Shown here: positions 46,824-56,029 of the stretch, one piece after another
Layout: the number at the start of each line of letters is the position of its first letter
Numbering within the stretch: the stretch's first letter is position 1
DNA from: Betaproteobacteria bacterium
GTDB lineage: Bacteria; Pseudomonadota; Gammaproteobacteria; Burkholderiales; Burkholderiaceae_C
Length of the DNA: 64,000 nt
Direction of reading: 5' to 3'
NCBI GenBank assembly: GCA_016868355.1
Contig: VGHB01000002.1
Coordinates: 124,001-188,000 of the forward strand
Notes under the pieces: generated by a model
What the model saw: only the letters and a program-made list of their open reading frames with translations
Told to the model about the DNA's origin: nothing
Database searches by the model: none
Program-made: the position numbers and the translations under genes

Positions 46824-47069
46824 ATGGGATCGTTCAGCATTTGGCACTGGTTGATCGTGCTGCTGGTGGTCATTCTGATTTTCGGCACGAAGAAGCTCAA
46901 GAACCTGGGCTCAGACCTGGGAGGCGCCGTCAAAGGTTTCAAGGACGGTGTCAAGGGCTCGCAAGAAGGCGGCGATGCCGCTGCACCTGCGGCACCGCCA
47001 ACCCAACAAGTTACAGCCCACAAGTCCGATGCGCAGACCGTGGATGTCGACGCCAAGACCAAGTCTTGA
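46824..47069 (+). CDS. tatA: twin-arginine translocase subunit TatA
   Basis: TatA oligomers form the pore for export of folded proteins carrying twin-arginine signals. The 81-residue protein begins [21 protein letters not shown], a single membrane helix, then [21 protein letters not shown], the amphipathic helix, and an acidic tail. AAGGAG lies eight bases before the ATG, one of the clearest ribosome sites in the window. TAGAAT at 46791-46796 is a possible -10. Confidence 0.97.
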   Translation: MGSFSIWHWLIVLLVVILIFGTKKLKNLGSDLGGAVKGFKDGVKGSQEGGDAAAPAAPPTQQVTAHKSDAQTVDVDAKTKS

Positions 47070-47125
47070 CCGCTGTGTACGCGGTGGTCCTGTGACCGTG
47101 CGCGCAAGCGCCTGATCGCGCCTTC

Positions 47126-47638
47126 ATGATCGACTTCGGTTTCGACAAGCTTGCCCTCATTGGGGCGGTGGCACTCATCGTCATTGGCCCCGAGAAATTG
47201 CCCAAGGTGGCCCGCACGGTGGGCCACTTGGTGGGCAAGGCGCAGCGCTACGTGGCCGATGTGAAGGCCGAGGTCAACCGATCCATCGAGCTCGAAGAGC
47301 TCAAGAAGATGAAGACCCAGTTCGAGACCGCAGCGCGTGATGTCGAACAGTCGGTGCAGCAGGAGGTCAACTCCGCAAACGCCTCGATGAGCAGCAGCTG
47401 GGAGGGCTTGGGTAGCGATGCCAGCACCACGGGCAGCACACCGGGCAACGGGTCATCCGACGGCAATTCGGATTGGGCGCAACAGCCGCTGCAAGCGCCG
47501 GTCCCCGCGTACACCCACCCCAAGAAGAAGTGGCGGCTTAGGCGTGCTGCGCTGCCCATTTGGTACAAGCAGCGACAGGGCGTGCGCAGCCGCGCCCAAT
47601 CAGGCGCTGCCCGTGTGGCCCGCTTCCGGCCCAAGTAG
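47126..47638 (+). CDS. tatB: twin-arginine translocase subunit TatB
   Basis: TatB helps TatC recognise twin-arginine substrates. The 170-residue protein begins [33 protein letters not shown]-like: one membrane helix with the conserved Glu-Pro-Lys hinge ([10 protein letters not shown]). A long amphipathic helix follows, and then a Ser/Gly linker. The C-terminus is strongly basic ([13 protein letters not shown] onward), longer than in E. coli. Confidence 0.96.
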   Translation: MIDFGFDKLALIGAVALIVIGPEKLPKVARTVGHLVGKAQRYVADVKAEVNRSIELEELKKMKTQFETAARDVEQSVQQEVNSANASMSSSWEGLGSDASTTGSTPGNGSSDGNSDWAQQPLQAPVPAYTHPKKKWRLRRAALPIWYKQRQGVRSRAQSGAARVARFRPK

Positions 47639-47703
47639 GGTGCGCGCTGAGCCTTGTGCCCAAGCGTCTCACACCCAGCTCATAGATTCACAGATCTGAC
47701 CTC

Positions 47704-48474
47704 ATGAGCGACCCACAAGCGCAGAAGGACGAACTCGAGGGCAGCGAGCAGCCCTTTGTTTCGCACCTTATCGAGTTGCGAGACCGCCTTATACGCGCCT
47801 TGCTGGCTGTGGTGGTGGTGTTTGTCGGTCTTTGCATCTGGCCGTCGCCCTCAGGCCTGTACGACATCCTGGCTGCACCGCTGGTGCGCTATCTGCCTGC
47901 AGGGGCCACCCTGATTGCCACCAATGTGATTTCGCCTTTGTTGGTGCCCTTGAAGATCACGCTCTTAGGCGCCTTCATGGTGGCCTTGCCCTATGTGCTG
48001 TGGCAGACATGGGCCTTTGTGGCCCCTGGTCTGTACAACAACGAAAAGCGCTTGGTGTTGCCGCTGGTGATCTCCAGCACCTTGTTGTTCTTTATCGGGG
48101 TGGCGTTTTGTTACTTCCTGGTGATTCCGTCGATGTCCCAGTTCATCCAAAGCTGGGCACCTGAGAGCATCACGGCCGCGCCTGATATCGAACAGTACTT
48201 CGGTTTTGTGCTCACCCTGTTCATGGTGTTCGGGCTGGCTTTTGAGGTGCCCGTCGTGGTGGTGGTGCTGGCCCACTTGGGCATCGTCCCCATTCAGAAA
48301 CTGCGTGAATTTCGCGGCTACTTTATTGTTTTGGCCTTCATCATCGCTGCAGTGGTCACCCCGCCTGATGTGATTTCTCAGCTGGCGCTGGCTGTGCCCA
48401 TGTGCATCTTGTACGAACTGGGCATCATTGCGGCCAGCGTGATGGCACGCAACAAGCCGGCCCAGGAAGATTGA
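47704..48474 (+). CDS. tatC: twin-arginine translocase subunit TatC
   Basis: TatC is the six-helix receptor of the Tat system. The 256-residue protein has QPFVSHLIELRDRLIRALLAV at the start, FVAPGLYNNEKRLVLPLV, FAFGFEVPV-like GLAFEVPVVVVVLA, and FREFRGYFIVLAFIIAAVVTPPDVISQ-type motifs (RGYFIVLAF, TPPDVISQ). It follows tatB after 65 bases and converges with the HtrA-family gene. The Tat substrate PetA (Rieske) is encoded 3 kb downstream. Confidence 0.97.
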   Translation: MSDPQAQKDELEGSEQPFVSHLIELRDRLIRALLAVVVVFVGLCIWPSPSGLYDILAAPLVRYLPAGATLIATNVISPLLVPLKITLLGAFMVALPYVLWQTWAFVAPGLYNNEKRLVLPLVISSTLLFFIGVAFCYFLVIPSMSQFIQSWAPESITAAPDIEQYFGFVLTLFMVFGLAFEVPVVVVVLAHLGIVPIQKLREFRGYFIVLAFIIAAVVTPPDVISQLALAVPMCILYELGIIAASVMARNKPAQED

Positions 48475-48505
48475 CCCACTTTTGGGCTCGACAGGCTCGA
48501 TCGGC

Positions 48506-49660
48506 TCAGTTGGCCGGTTCGCGCCGTGCAGCGGGCCTTTGGGCCACCACCAAAGTGCGCTCGATGGACTGCTGTCCGCGTTGCAGCGACAGCTGCACTT
48601 TGCTTTCGGGCGCCAAAGCGCTGACGGCGCTGAGCAGTTCAGCAGTGTTGGCCACCGCGCTCGGGCCGACCTTCAGCACCACGTCGCCTGGTTGAACGCC
48701 CGCCTTGGCAGCGGGGCCGCCCCGCAGGACACCGGTGATCAGCACACCGCTGCGCACGGGCAGGCGCAGCATTTCAGCAATCTCAGGGTTAAGGTCCCGA
48801 GGCTCCACACCAATCCAGCCGCGGGTAACCTGTCCGGTCTGGATCAGGCCTTCCATGACCTGCCGCGCCACATCCACTGGGATGGCAAAGCCGATGCCCA
48901 AATTGCCACCGCTGCGGGAGAAGATGGCGGTGTTGATACCCACCAGAAGGCCGTTGGCGTCGACCAGGGCACCGCCTGAGTTACCGGGGTTGATGGCCGC
49001 ATCGGTTTGGATGAAACTCTCAAACGTCGACAAACCCAATTGGCTGCGCCCCAGGGCGCTCACAATGCCTGAGGTGACGGTTTGTCCTACGCCAAAGGGG
49101 TTGCCGATGGCCAGAACCACGTCGCCCACCTGCAGTGAAGCTGCTGGAGCCAAGGTGATGGCGGGTAGTCGGTCGAGGTTGATCTTGAGCAGTGCCAGGT
49201 CGGTATCCAGATCGGTGCCCACCACGGTGGCCTGCGCCGAGCGGCCATCGCTGAGCTTCACTTCGATCTCGTCAGCGCCGTCGATCACGTGGTTGTTGGT
49301 CAGCAAGTAACCCGCCGGCGACACCAGGACGCCCGAACCCAGACCACGCTGGCGCTGGGCGTCCTCATCGCCTTCGCCGAAGAAGAATCGAAACCAGGGG
49401 TCGCCCGCGTGTGGGTTACGCTGGGGTGCTTTGCTGGCCAAGATGCTGACCACAGCGGGCGAGGCGCGCCGTGCGGCTTCGGCATGGCCTCGACCTGCTG
49501 CGGTCGCAGCCTCAGCCGGCGCGGTGAGGATGGGCACCACCTCAGGCATGATCAGCCCTGGCGGGCGCGTCAGCCATTCCGGCTTTAGCGTGGCCACCAC
49601 GAACAGCACCGCCACCGACACGGTGACAGCCTGCGAGAAAATCAGCCAAATTCGGCGCAT
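48506..49660 (-). CDS. HtrA-family serine protease with one PDZ domain (DegS/DegQ-like)
   Basis: The 384-residue protein has an N-terminal membrane helix (WLIFSQAVTVSVAVLFVVATL) and a trypsin-like domain with the triad His in TNNHVIDGADEI, Asp in DLDTDLALLKI and Ser in INPGNSGGALVD. One PDZ domain follows (GVLITGVLRGGPAAKAGVQPGDVVLKVG). One PDZ and an anchored N-terminus resemble DegS, a periplasmic stress sensor protease; the lack of known RseA context means the substrate is open. The ATG at 49660 (MRRIWLIF) is preferred over an earlier in-frame start. It is divergent from Nif3. Confidence 0.93.
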   Translation of the reverse strand: MRRIWLIFSQAVTVSVAVLFVVATLKPEWLTRPPGLIMPEVVPILTAPAEAATAAGRGHAEAARRASPAVVSILASKAPQRNPHAGDPWFRFFFGEGDEDAQRQRGLGSGVLVSPAGYLLTNNHVIDGADEIEVKLSDGRSAQATVVGTDLDTDLALLKINLDRLPAITLAPAASLQVGDVVLAIGNPFGVGQTVTSGIVSALGRSQLGLSTFESFIQTDAAINPGNSGGALVDANGLLVGINTAIFSRSGGNLGIGFAIPVDVARQVMEGLIQTGQVTRGWIGVEPRDLNPEIAEMLRLPVRSGVLITGVLRGGPAAKAGVQPGDVVLKVGPSAVANTAELLSAVSALAPESKVQLSLQRGQQSIERTLVVAQRPAARREPAN

Positions 49661-49708
49661 GGAAACTGATTCGGTGCGATGGGCGTTCAACAACCCAAGG
49701 TGTGGGTC

Positions 49709-50518
49709 ATGACGGAACTACAGGGTCGGGCAGCAGGCGCAGGGTCAACGGTTGGGCCTTCGCCGGCCGCAGGGGTGGGCCGCGACGAGCTCGTGGGCCA
49801 CTTGGACCAGTGGCTGCAGGTAGACCAATTCAAGGATTATGGGCCGAATGGCCTGCAGGTTCAGGGGCGCGCGCAAGTGCAGCGGCTGGTCACGGGTGTA
49901 ACGGCCAGCCGCGCCCTGATCGAGGCAGCCATTAAGGCGCAGGCCGATGCCGTATTGGTGCACCACGGCTTGTTCTGGCGCGGACAGGATGGCCGGCTCA
50001 CCGGCTGGTTGGCCGAGCGGGTGCGGTTGCTGATGCGGTACGACATCAGCCTCTTGGCCTATCACCTGCCCCTGGATGCGCACGCCAGCCACGGCAACAA
50101 CGCCCAACTCGGGCAGCGCCTGGGGCTGCAGGCCGATGCGCGTTTTGGTGATCAGCAGCTGGGTTTTCTGGGTGCGGCAGCCCAGCTCAGCTTGGATGGC
50201 TTGGTGCAAGCGGCGCACACCGTGCTGGGCCGACCCCCGCTGGTGGTGCCCGGTGATGGCCGCGCCCTGCGTCGGGTGGCCTGGTGCACCGGCGGAGCGC
50301 AGGGTTATTTCGAGGACGCCATTGGGGCAGGCGCTGATGCCTTCGTCACCGGTGAGATTTCAGAAGCCCAGGCCCACCTGGCGCGTGAAACCGGGGTCGC
50401 CTTCCTGGCCTGCGGGCACCACGCCACCGAGCGCTATGGTGCGCCCGCGGTGGGGCAGTCTGTGGCCGATCGCTATGGCTTGGACCACATTTTTATCGAG
50501 GTGGACAACCCTGCATGA
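49709..50518 (+). CDS. Nif3-like dinuclear metal-centre protein
   Basis: The 269-residue protein belongs to the Nif3/YbgI (DUF34) family of toroidal hexamers with a two-metal site. Metal ligands are visible in VLVHHGLFW, AYHLPLDAH and ACGHHATERYG. Function is unresolved; GTP cyclohydrolase-like or chaperone roles have been proposed. The start MTELQGRAAG at 49709 leaves a 25-residue disordered head before GRDELVGHLDQWL. Its stop overlaps pdxA by 4 bases. Confidence 0.93.
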   Translation: MTELQGRAAGAGSTVGPSPAAGVGRDELVGHLDQWLQVDQFKDYGPNGLQVQGRAQVQRLVTGVTASRALIEAAIKAQADAVLVHHGLFWRGQDGRLTGWLAERVRLLMRYDISLLAYHLPLDAHASHGNNAQLGQRLGLQADARFGDQQLGFLGAAAQLSLDGLVQAAHTVLGRPPLVVPGDGRALRRVAWCTGGAQGYFEDAIGAGADAFVTGEISEAQAHLARETGVAFLACGHHATERYGAPAVGQSVADRYGLDHIFIEVDNPA

Positions 50519-51600
50519 GCTGGCCGGCACCGCTCCTGATCACCCTGGGGGACCCGGCGGGCATCGGGCCCGAGCTGGTCGCTCGCGCCCATCTGACGGG
50601 CCATTTGCACGACGCCGTGTTGGTGGGCGAACCCTCCGTGTTCGAGCGGGGCCTGCGGGCCTGTGCTGCCGGGCCTGGGGTGGGCGAGGAGGGGCGGAGC
50701 GTCCGGACCCAGCCCGTGTTCATCAAGCCCGAAACGGTGGTGTTGGACCCGGTGCAACGCGACGAGCCCAGCCTGCCCGTGCCTCCAAGCCCCCGGCCGT
50801 CTGCCGGGGCCCCGATGCAGCCCCATGACTGGGCAGGTCTGCCCTTTGGCGCGGTGGATGCGCGTTGCGGTGCCTATTCGGCGCGATGCCTGAACGCGGC
50901 GGTTGAACTGGTGCGCCGCGGGCAGGGCCGTGCCATCGTGACCGCGCCCATCCACAAAGAGTCCCTGGCCGCTGCGGGCCTGTCTTTTCCCGGGCACACG
51001 GAAATGCTGCAGGCGTGGGCGCAGCCGTCTGGCCCGGCTCCGCAGGTGCGGATGATGCTGGCCAATGAGGAATTGCGTGTGGTCTTGGTCACCACCCACC
51101 AGTCGCTGCGCTCGGCCATTGAAGCCATCACTTACGAGCGGGTGCTGACAACCATCACCATCACCCAGGTGGCCTTGAAGGCCTGGGGCTTGGAACGACC
51201 GCGCATTGCGGTGGCGGGCTTGAACCCACATGCGGGGGAGGGAGGCTTGTTCGGCCGAGAAGAGATTGAGGTGATCGCTCCGGCCATTGCCGCAGCCCAG
51301 GCAATGGGCATCCTGGCCGATGGCCCCCACCCGCCCGACACGGTGTTCATGCGCGCACGGCATAGCCCCCAGCGTTCGGGCGCCTACGACGCGGTGGTGG
51401 CTATGACCCATGACCAGGGCTTGATTCCGGTGAAGTATCTGGGCGTGGAACACGGCGTCAACATCACCCTGGGGTTGCCGTTTGTGCGCACCAGCCCCGA
51501 TCACGGAACCGCATTCGACATTGCCGGCCGTGGGGTGGCAGACCCCAGCAGTTTTCTGGCTGCCGTCCTCATGGCGCGGCGCCTGACGGGCACGGCGTGA
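50515..51600 (+). CDS. pdxA: 4-hydroxythreonine-4-phosphate dehydrogenase
   Basis: PdxA oxidises 4-phosphohydroxy-L-threonine in pyridoxal phosphate synthesis. The 361-residue protein has ITLGDPAGIGPELVARA, the catalytic IVTAPIHKESL, FPGHTEML, GLNPHAGEGGLFGREE and TMPHDQG-like MTHDQGLIPVKYL. A Pro-rich insert (about 78-105) makes it longer than E. coli PdxA (329 residues). The usual partners surA and rsmA are absent; it sits between Nif3 and petA, overlapping Nif3 by 4 bases. Confidence 0.95.
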   Translation: MSWPAPLLITLGDPAGIGPELVARAHLTGHLHDAVLVGEPSVFERGLRACAAGPGVGEEGRSVRTQPVFIKPETVVLDPVQRDEPSLPVPPSPRPSAGAPMQPHDWAGLPFGAVDARCGAYSARCLNAAVELVRRGQGRAIVTAPIHKESLAAAGLSFPGHTEMLQAWAQPSGPAPQVRMMLANEELRVVLVTTHQSLRSAIEAITYERVLTTITITQVALKAWGLERPRIAVAGLNPHAGEGGLFGREEIEVIAPAIAAAQAMGILADGPHPPDTVFMRARHSPQRSGAYDAVVAMTHDQGLIPVKYLGVEHGVNITLGLPFVRTSPDHGTAFDIAGRGVADPSSFLAAVLMARRLTGTA

Positions 51601-51657
51601 AGCTGGCTTTGCTGCTGCCCGGTACCGCCCTAAGCCGAAAGGGGGCAAGCTTGAGAC

Positions 51658-51687
51658 TTAAGACGCCCTCGCGCGCTCGGTTAGAAT
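51658..51687 (+). promoter_or_regulatory. candidate promoter of petABC
   Basis: TTAAGA (51658-51663, four of six to the -35 consensus) and TAGAAT (51682-51687, five of six to the -10 consensus) are 18 bases apart. Transcription from here would give a leader of about 45 bases before petA, with AAGGA eleven bases ahead of the ATG. Confidence 0.55.
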
Positions 51688-51738
51688 CCAGGGTTGACCC
51701 TAAGGCTCCCGAGAGCTTGCAGTATTCAAGGACTCAAC

Positions 51739-52335
51739 ATGAGCGATTCTTCCGTCGACAGCAGCAAGCGCACCTGGTTGATTGCCTCCACCTGCGCTGG
51801 CGCTGCCGGTGGCGTGGCAGTTGCCGTGCCCTTTGTCAGCACATTTGCGCCGTCTGAGCGCGCCAAGGCCGCTGGCGCGGCCGTGGAAGTGGACATCAGC
51901 GGTATCAAGCCCGGCGAGAAAGTCACGGTTGAGTGGCGCGGCAAGCCGGTTTGGATCATTCGCCGCACGCCCGAGCAGGTGCAGACCCTGAAAAAAACCG
52001 AAGGCCAGGTGGCCGACCCTAATTCTGACCGCAAGGCCTACCCCACACCGGCCTACGCGAAAAACCAGCATCGCTCGATCAAGCCCGAATTTTTTGTAGG
52101 CGTCGGCATTTGCTCGCACTTGGGCTGTTCACCTTCAGACAAGTTCGTCACCGGTGCGCAACCCTCGCTGCCCGACGACTGGAACGGCGGCTTCCTCTGC
52201 CCCTGTCACGGATCGACCTTCGACCTGGCCGGTCGTGTGTTCAAGAACAAGCCGGCACCGGATAACCTGGAGGTACCGCCGCACATGTACCTGTCCGACA
52301 CACGCATCCTGATCGGTGAGGACAAGAAGGCCTGA
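51739..52335 (+). CDS. petA: ubiquinol-cytochrome c reductase Rieske iron-sulfur subunit
   Basis: PetA carries the 2Fe-2S centre that takes the first electron from ubiquinol in the bc1 complex. The 198-residue protein has an N-terminal Tat-type anchor (SSKRTWLIASTCAGAAGGV; a single Arg after Lys) and the Rieske ligands in GICSHLGCSP and CPCHGSTFD. The ATG at 51739 fits the family start. It is the first gene of petABC. Confidence 0.97.
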   Translation: MSDSSVDSSKRTWLIASTCAGAAGGVAVAVPFVSTFAPSERAKAAGAAVEVDISGIKPGEKVTVEWRGKPVWIIRRTPEQVQTLKKTEGQVADPNSDRKAYPTPAYAKNQHRSIKPEFFVGVGICSHLGCSPSDKFVTGAQPSLPDDWNGGFLCPCHGSTFDLAGRVFKNKPAPDNLEVPPHMYLSDTRILIGEDKKA

Positions 52336-52415
52336 AGCCAGGCCCATGTCCCCACACGCCGACATCACCATCCCCACAGCCCATATTGGCGAGCCCGCAG
52401 TCTCTGGAGTACCCC

Positions 52416-53816
52416 ATGGCCGAGTTTAAGACCGCCGCACCTGATGCCCCCGTTGGCGAAAAGCTGATGACCTGGGTCGATAACCGTTTCCCAGCCAGCA
52501 AGATGTTCAAGGAGCATCTCTCCGAGTACTACGCGCCAAAGAACTTCAATATGTGGTACTTCTTTGGCTCCCTGGCCTTGTTGGTGCTGGTGATCCAGAT
52601 CGTTACCGGCATCTTCTTGGTGATGCATTACAAGCCCGACGCGAATTTAGCCTTCGCCTCGGTGGAATACATCATGCGCGACGTGCCCTGGGGATGGTTG
52701 GTGCGCTACATGCACTCCACCGGTGCGTCCGCTTTCTTCGTGGTCGTGTATCTGCACATGTTTCGCGGCCTAATCTACGGTTCGTACCGCAAGCCACGCG
52801 AGTTGGTGTGGGTGTTCGGCTGTGCGATCTTTTTGTGCCTCATGGCCGAGGCGTTTATGGGCTATCTGCTGCCCTGGGGCCAGATGTCCTACTGGGGTGC
52901 ACAGGTGATCGTAAACCTGTTTGCGGCGGTGCCCTTCGTTGGCGAAGACCTGGCGTTATTGATCCGTGGCGACTATGTGGTGTCTGACGCTACGCTCAAT
53001 CGTTTCTTCAGCTTCCACGTGGTTGCGGTGCCCCTGGTGTTGCTGGGTCTGGTGGCCGCACACATCATCGCGCTGCATGAGGTGGGCTCCAACAACCCCG
53101 ACGGCGTGGAAATCAAAGCGCACAAAGACGCCAGTGGCAAACCTCTTGACGGTATTCCCTTCCACCCGTACTACACGGTCCACGACATCATGGGCGTGAG
53201 CGTGTTCCTGATGGTTTTCTCGGCCATCGTGTTCCTGGCGCCTGAGTTGGGCGGCTACTTCCTCGAATACAACAACTTCATTCCGGCAGACCCGCTGAAG
53301 ACTCCTGCTCACATTGCGCCGGTCTGGTACTTCACGCCCTACTATTCCATGCTTCGTGCCACCACCGACGTGATGATGAATGTGCTGGTGGTGATCGTGG
53401 GCCTGGGCGCCATCACGGCCGTGGTCAAGGGGCAGTTCTCTGGCGTTGCCAAAGCCGGCATCGTAGTAGCCGCCCTGTTGGCCGCAGGCCTTTTCAAGAC
53501 TTTCGACGCCAAGTTCTGGGGCGTGGTGGTGATGGGCGGCGCTGTGATCATCCTGTTCTTTCTGCCCTGGCTGGACAACAGCCCAGTGCGGTCCATCCGC
53601 TACCGCCCCACCTGGCACAAGTACCTGTACGGCACCTTCGTCATCTTCTTCCTGGTCCTGGGCTACCTGGGCATCCAGCCCCCGTCTGATATGGGCACGC
53701 TGATCTCCCAGGTGGGCACCCTGTTTTACTTTGGCTTCTTCCTGCTGATGCCTTGGTGGAGCCAGGTTGGCGACTTCAAGCCGGTGCCTGAGCGAGTGGT
53801 GTTCCAACCGCATTGA
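52416..53816 (+). CDS. petB: cytochrome b of the bc1 complex
   Basis: PetB is the membrane core of the bc1 complex, with two b haems and the quinol sites. The 466-residue protein has about nine predicted helices. Haem-ligand histidines lie in MHSTGASAFFVVVYLHMF and FHVVAVPLVLLGLVAAH; the quinol-site motif is PEWY-like APVWYFTPYYSML. I chose the ATG at 52416 (MAEFKTAAPDAP); a TTG 30 bases upstream is less likely. The stop overlaps an upstream in-frame codon of petC. Confidence 0.97.
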   Translation: MAEFKTAAPDAPVGEKLMTWVDNRFPASKMFKEHLSEYYAPKNFNMWYFFGSLALLVLVIQIVTGIFLVMHYKPDANLAFASVEYIMRDVPWGWLVRYMHSTGASAFFVVVYLHMFRGLIYGSYRKPRELVWVFGCAIFLCLMAEAFMGYLLPWGQMSYWGAQVIVNLFAAVPFVGEDLALLIRGDYVVSDATLNRFFSFHVVAVPLVLLGLVAAHIIALHEVGSNNPDGVEIKAHKDASGKPLDGIPFHPYYTVHDIMGVSVFLMVFSAIVFLAPELGGYFLEYNNFIPADPLKTPAHIAPVWYFTPYYSMLRATTDVMMNVLVVIVGLGAITAVVKGQFSGVAKAGIVVAALLAAGLFKTFDAKFWGVVVMGGAVIILFFLPWLDNSPVRSIRYRPTWHKYLYGTFVIFFLVLGYLGIQPPSDMGTLISQVGTLFYFGFFLLMPWWSQVGDFKPVPERVVFQPH

Positions 53817-53845
53817 ACGCCTGCGAATCACGGAAAACACAAGAT

Positions 53846-54628
53846 ATGAAAAAGTTGTTCGCGTCCCTGTGTACCGCTGCGGTGCTGATCATCGGCGCTG
53901 CACCCTCAGCCCACGCCGCCGGCGGTGGCGTGGCTTGGGACAAGTTCCCCACCGAGAAGATGACCGACATGGCTGCCCTGCAAAGCGGCGCCAAACTGTT
54001 CGCCAACTACTGCTTGAACTGCCACGCGGCGGCTTTTATGCGCTACAACCGCATGAAAGACATCGGCCTGACCGATCAACAGATCAAGGACAACCTCATG
54101 TTCGCCACGGACAAGGTTGGCGAGACGATGAAGGTGTCGCTTGACCCCAAGCAGGCCAAAGATTGGTTCGGTGGCAACCCGCCTGATCTAACCCTCATCG
54201 CCCGTTCACGTTCTGCTGCAGGCATGGGCACGGGTGCAGACTACCTGTACACCTACCTGCGCACCTATTACCGCGACGATTCCAAGGCTACCGGTTGGAA
54301 CAACCTGGCTTACCCCAATGTGGGCATGCCCCACGTATTGTGGGAACTGCAGGGGCAGCGCAAGGCAGTCTTCCAGGACCAGCCGGACCCGTACGACAAA
54401 TCCAAGATGGTTTCGGTGTTCAAGGGCTATGAGCAATTGACACCGGGGTCGATGAACGCCCGCGAGTACGACAACGCGATCGCCGACCTGGTGGCCTTCC
54501 TGCAGTGGATGGGCGAGCCCCACCAAGGCGACCGGGTGCGCCTTGGCGTCTGGGTGCTGCTGTTCCTGGGGGTCTTCACCGTGATTGCGTGGCGCCTGAA
54601 CGCCGCCTATTGGAAAGACATCAAGTAG
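53846..54628 (+). CDS. petC: cytochrome c1 of the bc1 complex
   Basis: PetC passes electrons from the Rieske protein to soluble cytochrome c. The 260-residue precursor has a Sec signal peptide (MKKLFASLCTAAVLIIGAAPSAHAA, cleaved after AHA), the haem-binding CLNCH at about residues 54-58, and a C-terminal membrane anchor (LGVWVLLFLGVFTVIAWRLNAAYW). The likely axial Met lies further on (in the MPHVLWELQG region). It ends the petABC operon and is followed by a strong hairpin. Confidence 0.97.
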   Translation: MKKLFASLCTAAVLIIGAAPSAHAAGGGVAWDKFPTEKMTDMAALQSGAKLFANYCLNCHAAAFMRYNRMKDIGLTDQQIKDNLMFATDKVGETMKVSLDPKQAKDWFGGNPPDLTLIARSRSAAGMGTGADYLYTYLRTYYRDDSKATGWNNLAYPNVGMPHVLWELQGQRKAVFQDQPDPYDKSKMVSVFKGYEQLTPGSMNAREYDNAIADLVAFLQWMGEPHQGDRVRLGVWVLLFLGVFTVIAWRLNAAYWKDIK

Positions 54629-54669
54629 GCCGGATCACAAGCGACCCGGTGCTTCGGAGTTGGGTTGTT

Positions 54670-54723
54670 GCGCAGTGGGCGCACCAGAGCGGGTGCCACG
54701 ATGCCCACTGCGCTTTGTGTTTG
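54670..54723 (+). terminator. rho-independent terminator of petABC
   Basis: GCGCAGTGGGC (54670-54680) and GCCCACTGCGC (54703-54713) form a perfect 11-bp stem. A small internal hairpin (GCACC with GGGTGC) occupies the loop, and TTTGTGTTTG follows. It lies 42 bases after petC in the 173-base gap before sspA. The rest of the gap must hold the sspA promoter. Confidence 0.75.
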
Positions 54724-54801
54724 TAAAGGCCTCAGCTGACGTACCGCGGCAAGCCTTGTGGCCTGCCGAACCACCACACCCTCGAGGGGAGACCAAACGC
54801 C

Positions 54802-55413
54802 ATGATGGTGCTTTATTCCGGAACGACCTGCCCCTACTCGCACCGCTGCCGCTTCGTGCTGTTTGAAAAGGGCATGGATTTCGAGATCCGAGATGTGGAT
54901 CTGTTTGCCAAGACCGAAGACATCGCCCTGATGAACCCGTACAACGAGGTACCCATCCTCGTGGAACGCGACCTCATCCTGTACGAGTCACACATCATCA
55001 ACGAATATATCGATGAGCGCTTCCCCCACCCGCAATTGATGCCTGGGGACCCCGTGGCGCGTGCACGCGTGCGGCTGTTCCTGTTCAACTTCGAAAAGGA
55101 ACTGTTCACCAATGTGAACATTCTGGAAGGCCGGGGCACCAAGCCCAATGACAAGCAGATCGAGAAGTCGCGCTCGCAGATCCGCGACCGCCTCACGCAG
55201 CTTGCCCCCATCTTTATGAAGAACAGGTACATGCTGGGTGACGACTTCTCGATGCTGGATGTGGCTATTGCGCCGCTGTTGTGGCGTCTGGACTACTACG
55301 GCATTGAGCTGTCTAAGAACGCAGCGCCCCTGCTCAAATACGCAGAGAGAATCTTTTCTCGCCCGGCCTATATTGAGGCCCTGACCCCGTCTGAGAAGGT
55401 GATGCGCAAGTGA
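54802..55413 (+). CDS. sspA: stringent starvation protein A (GST fold)
   Basis: SspA is a glutathione-S-transferase-fold protein that binds RNA polymerase and alters transcription under starvation. The 203-residue protein begins MMVLYSGTTCPYSHRCRFVLFEKGM and contains DLFAKTEDIALMNPYNEVPILVERDLILYESHIINEYIDERFPHP-type thioredoxin and helical segments (NPYNEVPILVER). The GAGGGGAGA purine run ahead of the ATG is a plausible ribosome site. It is paired with sspB, as is usual. Confidence 0.95.
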   Translation: MMVLYSGTTCPYSHRCRFVLFEKGMDFEIRDVDLFAKTEDIALMNPYNEVPILVERDLILYESHIINEYIDERFPHPQLMPGDPVARARVRLFLFNFEKELFTNVNILEGRGTKPNDKQIEKSRSQIRDRLTQLAPIFMKNRYMLGDDFSMLDVAIAPLLWRLDYYGIELSKNAAPLLKYAERIFSRPAYIEALTPSEKVMRK

Positions 55414-55432
55414 GCGTGCGGCGCGCCTTGGC

Positions 55433-56008
55433 ATGAGTAATCCCCTGAGCCCAGAGTCGCAAGGCAGCAGCACGCGGCCGTACCTGATACGCGCCCTGCA
55501 CGACTGGTGTACCGACAACGGCTTCACGCCCTATCTGGCGGTGCACGTTGACGAGAGCGTAGACGTGCCGCGCGAGTACGTGAAGAATAACGAAATCGTG
55601 CTCAATGTGGGGTTTGAAGCCACCAGCGGCCTGCAACTGGGCAACGACCTGATCGAGTTCAAGGCCCGCTTCGGCGGGGTGGCGCGGGACATTTGTGTGC
55701 CGGTGGACCACGTGGTGGCTATATATGCGCGCGAAAACGGACAGGGTATGGCCTTCCCCATGCCCGCGCTTGCCGGCACTGCCCCGAGCATGGGCTCTGA
55801 TGAAGCGCCGGCGCTGGTTTCCACCTCGCCCGCTGCGGCTGGTCCTCGGACCACCGGGCCTCGCCTGTCCGCCGTGCCCACCCGTAGCGCTTCGGCGGCG
55901 CCACAAACAAACAGCCCGGCAGCTGACACCAACTCAGAAGGGCCAGACCCAGATCCTTCCAGCCCAGACGGCTCGGGTGGTCGTCCATCGCTCAAGCGCA
56001 TCAAATAA
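55433..56008 (+). CDS. sspB: ClpXP adaptor SspB
   Basis: SspB delivers ssrA-tagged proteins to the ClpXP protease. The folded part (residues about 15-115) has STRPYLIRALHDWCTDNGFTPYLAV, NEIVLNVGFEATSGLQLGND and the DICVPVDHVVAIYARENGQGM block. A 75-residue disordered tail rich in Pro, Ser, Ala and Thr ends with a short basic ClpX-docking-like sequence (RPSLKRIK). It is 19 bases downstream of sspA. Confidence 0.95.
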   Translation: MSNPLSPESQGSSTRPYLIRALHDWCTDNGFTPYLAVHVDESVDVPREYVKNNEIVLNVGFEATSGLQLGNDLIEFKARFGGVARDICVPVDHVVAIYARENGQGMAFPMPALAGTAPSMGSDEAPALVSTSPAAAGPRTTGPRLSAVPTRSASAAPQTNSPAADTNSEGPDPDPSSPDGSGGRPSLKRIK

Positions 56009-56029
56009 ACTTCACATCCAGGGATTTCA

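Noticed and set aside
53000-53840. Minus-strand ORF opposite petB with many His and Gln
   Set aside because: It is the antisense of hydrophobic codons in cytochrome b and has no support.
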